44,761 nucleotides of DNA from Gracilaria domingensis (taxonomy: Eukaryota; Rhodophyta; Florideophyceae; Gracilariales; Gracilariaceae), in assembly GCA_022539475.1 (NCBI GenBank), contig VCMS01000453.1:1-44761 (forward strand), read 5' to 3'. Below the pieces are notes generated by a model that did not search any database, was not told the DNA's origin, and saw only the letters and a program-made list of their open reading frames with translations. This document shows, piece after piece, positions 21,584 to 30,488 of this stretch (position 1 is its first letter; every line of letters begins with the position of its first letter). Made by a program: the position numbers and the translations under genes.

Positions 21584-22131
21584 TGTAAGATACTGTGCCG
21601 TGACGGTTGCAGTGGTGGCACTGTAAGGAAACCCGCTCGTCGGATGACATTGTGGTAGTAGATATAGTAGTAGTAGTAGTCCACGTGTATGCCGGTGGCA
21701 GCTAGTGCCCCGTGATCGGTAAGTCGTACACGTGTGTGGCGACGCCGGACGAGGTATTTATTTTCGCCAGCTCGGCTGTAGCCACCATGACAGTAAACCA
21801 AGGTGCTTCCTACTAGCTTCTTCGTCTTGTTTCCCGTGGCACTGATCCTAAGTCGTAGTAGGAACCCAGCTTGTCTAAGACCTGCACAGGCTGTTCTGCG
21901 GCGATATCACTACCGTTGCACCGGCTCTCTGGCTAGGCGCGTGGTACCTTTCTGGACTGCGCGTGTCTCCGTACTCGGTTTCACCACAGAGTGCCGTGGA
22001 CTACTCCGCACCTTCAACGACCGTCTTTTCCGACTCGGCAGCTCACACGGCCTTACACCCCGTGTGCCGCGCATCCACACCACCGTTCCCGGACATTCTC
22101 TTGAGTAGTCGCTCGCGCGCACTATCTCACA
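21584..22131 (+). repeat. Probable 3' LTR of element A
   Basis: It starts TGTAAGATACTG right after the polypurine tract and probably ends near ATCTCACA at 22131; the end is approximate because no second LTR copy is in the better-quality arm. It has no convincing coding frame. A short TAG/AGT microsatellite-like run is at 21655-21680. The element B integrase remnant begins within about 100 bp, as expected if A inserted into B. Confidence 0.55.
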
Positions 22132-22199
22132 CCTATCCCAACGGGTGAACTTCTGGCGGAGCAAGCGAAAGACCCGTGGTGTAAGGGTATCGCTGAATC

Positions 22200-23757
22200 C
22201 GTTTGACAGCTCCAGTCCCGCTTCGGGTACGACCATCATGGTTTCCTTTCAAGGATCTCACCCCTGGACGGTGCAATTCAGCGCCTGGTCCCTCCAACCC
22301 TGCGGGACCGCGTACTCTATCTATCGCATTTTCTAAGATTAACTGGTCACCCTGGAGGGAAGAAAATGTAGGCGACCCTCAGACGGGACTTCTATTGGCC
22401 ATTCATGGCGAATGAAGTTTATGAGACCGTCAAGAATTGCCGGTCATGCGCTGAGACGCGAGGTACGCAGCACAAGCATCAGAAGTATCTGAAGCTATTT
22501 CCCGCAGCGGGTCCCCTGGAATTTGTCGCTATGGACATACTGGGGCCACTCACGAAGACCCCACATGGTAATCACTTTATCTTGGTCATTATTGACCGCT
22601 TCTCTAAGCTGGCTCGCGCTATTCCCTTACGGGCTACAGAAGCTAACAATATCGCGCTTGCCTTCTTGGAGCACTGGGTATTCTCCTATGGGGCACTCCA
22701 GTACTTGCGGACCGATAACGGACCGCAGTTCGTCGCGAAATTCTTCGAAGCCCTTTGTGGGATCTAGGTTTGCGTCATTTACTGACGGCGGCCTACCACC
22801 CGCAGACTAACGGACAGGCGGAGCGTTTTAATCGAACCCTTGTGGGACGCCTTAGGCATTACGTGTCTGAGCACCAGCGAGACTGAGATGATTTCGTCCA
22901 GCCCTTGGTCTCCGCGTACAACTCCCAGGTTCATAGAACCACCGGGACGACACCTTTTGACTTGGTGTTAACGCGACACCCACCTGGAATCGTCGTGGAC
23001 GCCCCAACTACTGCTATCTCTCCAGCTGGGTCTGAAAATCCGAATTCGGTCACAGTGAAACGTCAGACACGCGCGCGTATCCGGTATCTCCTTTCGAAGG
23101 CCAAAGCGACAATGGACCGTGTCCAGCGGCGCTACAAGTCCGACTTCGATTCCCGTGTACGGGCTCAGCTTTCGTTTTCCCCTGGGGACTACGTCTTTTT
23201 AGACCGCCCTCCACGGAAAGCAGCGGAGACTGCGGAGGATAAAGGTATCTCCCGCAAGCTCCTCCCTAGGACAACTGGTCCCTTTCGGGTTGTCAAAGCT
23301 ACAGACACAACCGTGACCATCTTGGACGGCGACCTGCATGACACGGTTTCCATCGACCATATCACAAAAGCCCCACGGGGTCCTGGCGCGTCCGAGTCAC
23401 AGAAGACGCAGCCGGAAAAGCCTCAGCCCGCATCAGCCCCACAACGCCGGTTTCCGAGGCGTCTGACCCCGCTGGGAACGCTACTTCTGAGCCACAGTCT
23501 ACTGGCCCTAAGCAGGTCTCGGTCGATCCTACGACCTTGCCTGAACCCTCCGGGTCACCCCTCCGAGACGTGGAATTGCCGCGTAAACTCCTCGAGGAGG
23601 AAGGCGAGGATTCCGGTGAATGGGTCGTAGAAAAAGTCCTCAACGAGGGTGTGGCCTCTGAAGGGTCTGCAGTCTGCAGTCGTCAAAGTGCCGTGGTACG
23701 GTTACCCGCCCTCGAGAGACTCCTGAGAGCCTCTCAAAAACATTCCCTTTAACTTTG
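22200..23757 (+). pseudogene. Element B pol remnant: integrase and chromodomain, 5'-truncated and disabled
   Basis: This begins in the integrase zinc-binding region (GHPGG and TLRRDFYWP-type motifs, 22340-22400; NCRSC at about 22435). The catalytic core follows (MDILGPLTK at 22530, TDNGPQF at 22713, NGQAERF near 22808). 22905-23630 gives the integrase C-terminus with a GPF module (TTGPFRVV). The chromodomain (GEWVVEKVL at 23615; WYGYPPSRDS near 23695) is broken by a frame change. Two stops look like Trp codons mutated to TGA: 22885-22887 in the integrase and 23722-23724 in the chromodomain. It is a chromovirus related to element A but a distinct subfamily. The missing 5' half fits interruption by element A. 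Confidence 0.88.
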
Positions 23758-23852
23758 TCGCTCGCTTTCGCGCGCGACGCGACCGCGCACCCTCGCGCAA
23801 CTGAACACAACCTCTTTCGAGGACTTTGGAGTACTTTTCCCGTGTTGCGCAA

Positions 23853-23901
23853 GGAAAATTTTGGCATAATCTCCCCCCGGCCATGGCGGCCAAAATTTTC
23901 C
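23853..23901. repeat. 13-bp perfect inverted repeat
   Basis: GGAAAATTTTGGC (23853-23865) and GCCAAAATTTTCC (23889-23901) flank a 23-nt spacer containing a C-run and CCATGG. Both arms are also internally palindromic around AAAATTTT. It lies just after the element B chromodomain. It could be a foldback in the transcript. Confidence 0.65.
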
Positions 23902-24059
23902 CGGCGGGATAGAGCTCGTTTGAAGTCCCTATGGGTCTCGTGGAGGCCTTCGGAAGGCTTCACAATGCTTTCGGAGAGGTTTGGACCCCTCCGGGATAAT
24001 CCAGGACGACTTGGAACACTCGCAGTAGCGAGCGGGCGACCTTTTGAGGACTGTGCACA

Positions 24060-24290
24060 CCCGCCGCAGCGCATCAAATTGCTGGAATGACCCGTTGCAC
24101 GCACGGAACGGCCAAGTTGGACACGCGCGCCCTTTGGCACGCTCGAATTACCCACGTGGGACACGCGCGCGCCATGCACAAGCGCGCGCGCCGCTATACG
24201 CCGTTGCAAGCATGCCAAACGCCCCGTGGCCCACGCCTGTGGGTAGCAGATTGGGTATACAGTATTGCCCGTATAGACGCCGCCAGGAAC
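24060..24290. other. GC-alternating spacer of element B
   Basis: CGCGCG-rich stretches lie at 24122-24135 and 24170-24195. Overlapping ORFs on both strands are low-complexity Arg/Ala-rich translations, so no gene is called. Confidence 0.5.
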
Positions 24291-24467
24291 AATCAAAAAA
24301 TCCTAAGTATTGTGATGTGCCGCCCGCCCCAAATCGGGCATTGCGAGCCGCTGAAACGCCCGCGTTTCTGAGTTATGGGCAAAACAAAGAATAGGCGTTT
24401 TTGACCCCATCTGGGAGGGTAATTTCCGGCCCGAAGTTTTTGATTCGCCTTGCAAGTAACCCTCTGA
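24291..24467 (-). repeat. Conserved ~175-bp noncoding module, element B copy (opposite orientation)
   Basis: This is homologous to 19145-19320 but on the other strand relative to pol. The conserved blocks read on the minus strand are ACTTGCAAGG, GGAAATTACCCTCC, GGTCAAAAACG, TTTTGCCC, GAAACGC..GCGTTTC-type stem and ATACTTAGGATTTTTTGA. GC-alternating sequence flanks it on both sides. Confidence 0.6.
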
Positions 24468-24486
24468 GAAATCAGCCGATTCCGGC

Positions 24487-25130
24487 CTATTCACCTATCG
24501 AGGACATGCCTATTTGGCCGCCGCGAGTACTGTTCTCCCCCACAGCCTTGCTGGCACGTGCCGCGCGCACGAGCGCAGTGCCGCGCACGCGCCAGTGCCG
24601 CGCACGCGCGCGCGTGCTGCCAACGGCTCTCCGTCTCATCCAGCCAGAAGATCTTGGCACTTGGAGCCCAAGCGCGCTCCAAGAAGGAGAGGGGACCGAA
24701 GCACGGCTCAATGCACGCCATGAGCGCCGTAACGCATGCTCCGCACCCCGCGCGCGCATCGCTGAAGTGCCTGCGCTGGCCCTCGAGATGGATGATCGCA
24801 CCGCAAACGCGCCGCGCCCACGCGTCCTGCAAAGAGAAAATGGAGAAGCTGAAGTTCTTTATTGACTCACACGAGCCGAAGCGCGCTACGCATTCCCCGC
24901 CGCGAGTACGACAGCTACGACGGACCGCAGCCCCTGGGCCGTTCAAGTCCGACTCAGACGGTGCGAAAGAGGACTCATCCATATATGACGAGTACAGTGA
25001 GCAAAGCCCAACGGGACCATCGCTCACCAGGGAGCCAGGGACGCATCTAGAATGCCCCTTGTTAGGGCCATGCGCGAGGATGAAACGACCCGTACCGGGG
25101 TCAACAGCCGTTGGGACCGGCAAACGATAA
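24487..25130. other. GC-rich stretch with overlapping ORFs on both strands
   Basis: A 190-codon + frame (24558-25130) and a 210-codon minus frame (24491-25123) overlap completely. The sequence is dominated by CGCGCG and GCACGC runs at 24560-24615 and by balanced codon-like composition, so open frames arise easily on both strands. Neither translation resembles a family I know. The minus frame continues the direction of the antisense ORF in element A and would be the better guess if one is real. Confidence 0.3.
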
Positions 25131-26530
25131 GGCCCATCCCGGACATGTGAGCAGTCCTTCGACCTTCAGTAGCTTGTGGCTGGGCGACTGTGATTCCTAG
25201 CTCCCAACAGGGTCAATGAAAGTTGTCTCTCGATCCATCCACGTTGTACCCCGACGGGAAGGAAATCATACCCATTGGGAAGCAACGTTTGCCGTCTACT
25301 TCGAGTGTTTCAGTACAGTGCGTATTCGGAAAGAACCCTACGGGAGGATACAGGAGCAAACTGAAGCGCCCGGAGAGGGATGCCGATGAGTGGAAAGGAC
25401 CCAGCTGGGAACCAAAGTCTCGCAGCATCGCGGCGTCTCTACCGTACCTTCCGTGACCTGAGAGGAAAGTACTAAGCCTCGTAACGCGGTGTGCGCCTAA
25501 TAGCTCCTCCTCGAAATGACAGTCTGCTACACATCTAAGGGCTCTATTCGTGACTCCGCCCATGGCGTATCACCCCTCTGGGACTTCTGAGGATGGTTAG
25601 AACCTGCTCTTGCACAGTTGGCATCGCTGGACACCGCGTGGGATGCTCGCATTATAGAGCAACCGCGAACCCTGTTTCGCTCGTAGCTTGCCCAACTGGG
25701 ATCCCGATTGGTCTGGAATTTCTTTTTGGTTTGCTTATCAGACTGTCGACCCAAAGGGGATTTTTCCGCACTCAGGCTCGCCGTGTCGCATCACTCGCGT
25801 GCGCTTCGCAGCGATTGTAGGAATCCAAACTCCAGCAGTCCTTGGCGTCTGTCGCCGGTTCTTAATTCGGTCGGATGGCCCACTACGGGACTTCTGTGAT
25901 CTCTACCTTGCTGTTTCGTGGTCGCAGTCTTTCGTGACCCTCTCGGGATTTCTTCGTTTGTTAATTTGTCTCACGCAGAGACCTCAACCCCTTGGGAAGC
26001 CGCTTCGCTCGCTAACGCGCAATGGTCGCTCAACGGGCGATATATTCGCCCATAGGGATTCCGGCGGGTTGCAAAATATGAAGCGCGCTGCTAATGGTCG
26101 TGGTGCCCCAACCGGGAATCTAGCGACACTCTGCTCATTTCCACAGCCCGTGAGGGAATCGACGGCGCTACATTTTGGCATGAACGTCCCCATTGGGGAA
26201 GGTCCGTTCGAGTTCTCTGGCCAACCTAATGGGACTTCTGCGATCTGAGACAACCGCACCACCTGGGTATGGCGGACCTCCAATGACGGGCTCTTCGCCG
26301 TGTCGGTCAGCCGCAGCGCTCGCGCGCTCATTCGTCGCCTATAGGGAATTTTAAGGACGACAAAACGTGGGTCGCTGTGTTGCTCGCCAGATGTGTAACG
26401 TTCCCACTGCGAGCGATGTGCGCCGCTCCCTCGCGCGTTTCGTTGCGTACGATGGTCACCCCAAGGGGATCTTGGTGGACTACAAATTGGTGTTCAGTGA
26501 GGAGTGAAATCGTGGTCGCTCCCCGAATGG
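25000..26530. repeat. Array of ~25 imperfect palindromes CCC-N(2-5)-GGG
   Basis: Between the GC-rich stretch and the polypurine tract of element B, the motif (A/T)TCCC-N(2-5)-GGG recurs at least 23 times. A run of about ten copies is spaced 50-70 bp, mostly 58-60 bp (about 25582, 25642, 25700, 25759, 25889, 25947, 25997, 26057, 26116). Flanks are mostly unrelated, although AGAAGTCCC recurs. Read on the minus strand, the motif gives recurring (I/V/F)-P-x-G every ~19-20 codons in shifting frames (VPLG, SPMG, FPVG, FPRG, FPMG, FPSG). It may therefore be a decayed repeat-protein gene rather than a DNA signal. A 186-codon + frame at 25688-26248 is one of several partly open frames. Confidence 0.65.
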
Positions 26531-26538
26531 GAATGTTT

Positions 26539-26564
26539 GGCCAGCCTCGGGACGAGGCCAGGCC
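26539..26564 (+). promoter_or_regulatory. Stem-loop directly upstream of the polypurine tract, element B
   Basis: GCCTCG (26544-26549), loop GGA and CGAGGC (26553-26558) form the stem, extended by GGCC on both sides (26539-26542 and 26561-26564) with a small internal bulge. It is preceded by GGGAATG. The position relative to the tract matches element A while the stem bases differ completely. Confidence 0.7.
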
Positions 26565-26565
26565 T

Positions 26566-26576
26566 AAGAAGGGGGG
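26566..26576 (+). promoter_or_regulatory. Polypurine tract of element B
   Basis: AAGAAGGGGGG is followed by TCTG, identical to element A. The LTR start is placed at TG, 26579. Confidence 0.75.
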
Positions 26577-26578
26577 TC

Positions 26579-27146
26579 TGCAGTGCAGTGAGAGGCACCG
26601 CCCACACGGGTGCATAGTAATAGTTTATTTAGTTAGTGTGCACCATATTTTGGTATTATTTGGATCTCTTACTTCAGGGTGCACCTCGGGGTCCCATACG
26701 TGTGGGGTTGTGACAGTTGTCGTGTCGTACTTCGGGACCTCCCTTATAGGTAGATAGTTTGTTATTTTCGACACGTGGCTTGTGCCCGTGGGAGGTGCTC
26801 TTAAGCATCTCCCGCCGGGCAAAGCTCATCGTGGTAAACCTCAAGCACCCCCTAGCCGATTCTTCCATCGTCTAGTTTCCCACAAGGGTCATCCTACCGT
26901 CACTACCGGTGCTGCGCGCCTATCTCGCGCCCGGTTGTTAGTGTCCGTTGAGTGATCCTTCGTCCCTGCTTGGGTGCTGCGCAATTTGTTCCTTTATCAG
27001 GGCATAGTACGTTGTCACGGCGTGTGGCTGTACTACAAAGATCTATCACTGCAATTCTGCTTCACCACAAGTTGGTTCTATGATGATATGTACTATTTGC
27101 CTAGCTATAGAGGTCACGAGAGGTCGTTGCTCCCGTCGTGGGGTTT
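26579..27146 (+). repeat. Probable 3' LTR of element B
   Basis: It starts TGCAGTGCAGTGAG after the polypurine tract. The right limit is approximate and is set by the end of the element C ORF. The length is similar to the element A LTR but the sequence is not obviously the same. A TATAAAAACCCC string lies on the minus strand at 27147-27158. No coding frame is convincing. Confidence 0.5.
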
Positions 27147-29006
27147 TTATATTCCTGGCGATGAACCTTCACCTCCCGGATTGGTGGGACCACCCTGGTT
27201 CAGGGAAAGCGAAGGGTAGCTCTGCGCAGCTAACGCCAGCATCTGGCCGATATCCGTCATCTCCGGTGGAATCGGGACGCCGATCTGGGTGAGCTGGTTT
27301 CGCAACGCAACAGCCTGCGGATCAACCGCCCCCGTCGACGTGATGTTCCAACCAGGTCGAGCGCTACCCCCGCTTGCTCCCGTCGTTGGGATAACCTGGA
27401 AGTTACTCACCGGCGTCGGTTGCATCCCCTCTCCAGGATTCACTGGTTCGCTATCCACCATCGGATCGTCCCCGCTCTCTCGGGAATAGTAACTGTCGGA
27501 GAACATGAACCCGATTGGGTGATGAATCGGCGCAACACGAGGCACTTGCTTCAATGCGCGTGCTTCCGCGAAGTCGGTCACGGTCCCCTCCGAACGGTTG
27601 AAGTATACGAAGTATCCAGCCCCTGGATACCGTCTACCTGGCGACTTATCGAAGCGCGTACGCTGACCAGGTGGAACGTTCTCGGGCGGTACTCTGCTCC
27701 AATGGATATCATCGATGACGTCGAGCAGGTACAGCAATTCATCTACGTTGGTGGAGGAACCGAGAGCGGTGTGTAAATCCACTTGTCGGATGAGCTGCCT
27801 CAACTTCGTGGGAAGGTACCAAATACGGCACTGGTCGTAGACTTCCCAGAGGGTGAACGCGGCAACGCGGACAGCCCATTCGCACATCATCAGAGCCTAG
27901 TACCCGGACTTCGGATTCGCAATCATGCGGGAGCCAATGTAGGTAATGCAGGGAGGACAATCCGCGAAACAACCGCCTTCAACCTCAAGGTTGCTCCACT
28001 ATGGAGGAATTGGGACGTAGCGACCCGATAGCGCGTCATGTCGCAGACGTTCGACTTCGGAATTCGTGTAAGGTACGAAGAATTCCAACCGGGATCGCCA
28101 TTTCCTTTCACTTCGGACGCCGTCGCTGAAGGTTCCCTCGCCAGAAGGGCGTCGCATAAAGCGGAACTTTGCTCGCAGAATCGGTCGGTTGAAGAGTAAC
28201 ATATCCGGATCCATCGGAGCATTCGGGTCAATCTTCGTCGGATCTAAGGCAGCGAGATTCGCTTCATAGGTGATTTCACCGTACGCTCGGTATCGGGAGA
28301 GATCGAACCCGTACTCGGGCGATACCATTTCTGGTGGGTTGTGAGCACGGTTCATTCGGAAGTACGAAAGACGCGGCATACCTGCGCAAGCTTCGTCAAG
28401 CGTCTCGTACCGTCTGCCGGTTCTTTTCCTGTCGAGGAGGTGTAGTGCCACCGCGATGCGGGTTCTCCAATCCCAGGAGGTCACCATATCTTGTGGCAAA
28501 CCGCCTGGCAATGTGCCGTCTTCCGTGTAGGAATCGATGAGGTCTTCATCCTTAACCGCTTGAGGATGGAACCAGGGAGCTCTGGAATACGCCTAACCGC
28601 CGTCTAGTCGCGGGTCTCGCACGAGAAGCGATTCGCGTGTGATCTATTCCGACGCGTGTGCCGTAACCGGCATAGCTCCAGAGGAGTTCCAAGCCGATAC
28701 CGCGGCGACGTTAATAGCTGAAGCAACCGGCTGCTGACTCCCTTGTGGCAGCGGGGCAGTGGCGAAACCGCCGAAGTATCCTGCTCCTGCAGAGGAAGGT
28801 CCGACAACGGAGGGAACACCAGACTGACTGCGACCCCCTGCGGAAGGGAAAGCGCTGTCGTTAGAATTCGGATTCATCGAAGAAGCGACTTGTCGCGTTG
28901 CTTGGTCTTTCGGAATGTCGAAGCTCGCAGGAGGCGTGTGTTCACTTGAGAGTTTATCGCTGTTGAGCGTTGGTTTTCTTGGTATCGGGATGTCCGATTC
29001 ACTCAT
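27147..29006 (-). CDS. Element C antisense ORF: one 620-codon frame interrupted by four TAG codons
   Basis: From ATG at 29006 (MSESDIPIPRK) to TAA at 27147 the same frame stays open except for TAG at 28644-28646, 28593-28595, 27999-28001 and 27897-27899. There is no frameshift, no internal TAA and no TGA. The N-terminal ~120 residues are Ser/Pro/Asn-rich. The middle is related to the element A antisense ORF (GRYV-IP, CEW-V, LRQLIR-V, DELLYLLDVI..IHWSR). The C-terminal part is Gly/Pro-rich. All four TAGs are also seen in the mirrored left arm. The C-terminus is shorter than in element A, consistent with truncation by insertion of element B. It could be a pseudogene, a read-through protein or a gene using TAG as sense. 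The function is unknown; a gag-like structural role is only a guess. Confidence 0.7.
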
Positions 29007-29068
29007 GCCTGAGCTTATATGTTCTTACGAACGAGGTGGTGATGTCGCCGACACGGTGTTCCTTGACG

Positions 29069-29077
29069 TAAGGAGGG
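29069..29077 (+). promoter_or_regulatory. Possible polypurine tract of element C
   Basis: TAAGGAGGG is followed by TGATGTG. It sits 63 bp from the start of the antisense ORF; in element A the same distance is about 73 bp. The hairpin seen in A and B is not obvious here, so this is tentative. Confidence 0.3.
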
Positions 29078-29584
29078 TGATGTGTAGAGCAATCCTGATT
29101 TCGCGTTTGTGCCGTGTTCCGTCTCATAAAACCTCGGTTTTCCGAGTTGCCTCTACAGCAAGGTTATGAATTTAGGTAGCGTTCTGACACCATATGGCAT
29201 GGTGGCACCCGATGGGTTTGATGGATTGGTAACTGGTTGTGGCAGTGGATCGCGTGTACGCGTGTATGGATTGGCTCTGTTACAGAGCCCATTGGATTGG
29301 TTATTAGAATTGGTGGCCGCCAAGGCTGGTCTGCACAAGTGCAACACGTATGTGGCTCTGCCGTATTTGGCACTACTTCGTTTAATTATTTAGTTTAATT
29401 TGTAAAAACCTACTTAGGTGGTGGCGACCCCGCCGTCACCACCACAAAGTAAACTCAACCTTGTCCGCAGCTCTGACTTGAGCGCCTGCGCGTAGTACAA
29501 AACTCCGCGAGAAGGGTCACCGCGTACGATTTCGCTGATTTCATCCCCAAGGGATCACTCAGGTACCCTGATCTAACACTCTGG
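29078..29584 (+). other. Possible LTR of element C and flank; no gene seen
   Basis: If 29069-29077 is a polypurine tract, an LTR would start here; no end can be fixed. Alternatively, on the minus strand TGGTGTCAGAACG (near 29183-29195) resembles a tRNA-type primer-binding site, which would put an LTR of opposite orientation at about 29200-29450. A near-perfect inverted repeat GGTGGTGGCGA / GCCGTCACCACC lies at 29417-29442. Confidence 0.35.
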
Positions 29585-30260
29585 TTGTCTTCGGACTGTG
29601 TTCGCACATTTACTTGCAGGTGTCTGCTACTCTGGTGTTCAGATATTGTATCGACTCTGTATAGAGGTCTGCCGCGTGGGCTCAATACACATCGTCACCC
29701 TCGGCCCGGGTCTATTGCCGCTTGTCGCACGACCCCACCCTCGGGTTTGTCCCTTTTCCTTTTCTCTCCTTTCCCCTTTTTTCCATCCTTTTCCCTATCT
29801 TTTCCCTCTTTTTCGAGGCACCCCGTCGGCCGGGGTTCCTCCCCTTTCGCCTCCGACCAGAGATCTCCGACTCTCGGACGTTTGCGTACAGATCACTTCT
29901 TGGCGATTCCCGCCGTCACCTCCGTGCTATTTCCGAAGTACGGGCGGTTTTACAGCCGCGCTATCCGTATACGGAGGGCTGTTCTGCTCAGTCTACGTCC
30001 CAAGGGAGCAACGTCTGTGTTCTGCGAAGTGGAATATAGTCTGTTCGCTTTGGAAGCTGATCTATTTCTGGGGCTATCTGGGGCGCGCGAGGGGGTAGCA
30101 GAGGCTGGCACTCAAAAAATTAAGAAATTTTGGAATATTAAATTCCATTTCGCGCAGTTTAGTTCTTGGGTCCCCTAGTTTTTGTAGAGGTTCTACTTCG
30201 CCGCACCACCCCATTCACTCTTTTCCGCGACACTCTCTCAAAACTGCACTCGTGCTAGTT
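29585..30260 (+). other. Pyrimidine-rich stretch with overlapping weak ORFs
   Basis: Three overlapping + frames (29585-30178, 29598-30098, 29722-30039) stay open because of a long CT-rich run (29752-29815). The translations are Phe/Pro/Ser/Arg-rich and resemble no family. This may be a CT-rich promoter or leader region. I do not call a gene. Confidence 0.3.
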
Positions 30261-30488
30261 TGCCTTTCCATTTTCTCCCATGTTGCAATGCCAATCGCAA
30301 CTCATCCCACCTCAATCATCCCATCACTTCTTCCCAGTCCACACCACCCCCGCTATTTACCCATTTCTCGCCCATCACGCGTTCGCATCCTCTCTCTCCG
30401 TCTCCGCAAACGTCATTTTGTAGAAGTCAGGTGGACAACTCTCCCCCTTCTCGTATACCCGCTTCGCCCCAAAACGGCTTCAAATCCC

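Larger units (their letters stand above)
15800..28795. repeat. Right arm of the inverted repeat (better-quality copy)
   Basis: This is the partner of 1-15209 and carries elements A, B and most of C with longer open frames. The first ~1.7 kb (15800-17550) still has several frame breaks inside recognisable reverse transcriptase, RNase H and integrase motifs, so base quality may be low next to the gap too. The outer limit, 28795, coincides with base 1 of the window in the mirror and so may simply reflect where the window or contig begins. Confidence 0.8.

Noticed and set aside
24491..25130. A real gene pair on opposite strands (190 and 210 codons)
   Set aside because: Both frames lie over CGCGCG-rich sequence that is open by composition; I kept the region only as an uncertain stretch.
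25000..26530. A CRISPR-like array
   Set aside because: The repeated unit is only ~10-14 bp, variable and palindromic, the spacing is irregular outside one run, and the context is a eukaryotic retroelement.
26579..27146. LTR of a minus-strand element using the C-run as primer-binding site
   Set aside because: GACCCCCC does not start with TGG as a tRNA-complementary site should, while the opposite strand is a classic polypurine tract.
29183..29195. A firm tRNA primer-binding site for a minus-strand LTR element
   Set aside because: TGGTGTCAGAACG only partly resembles known sites, and the alternative + strand polypurine reading fits element A's layout better; left as an option.
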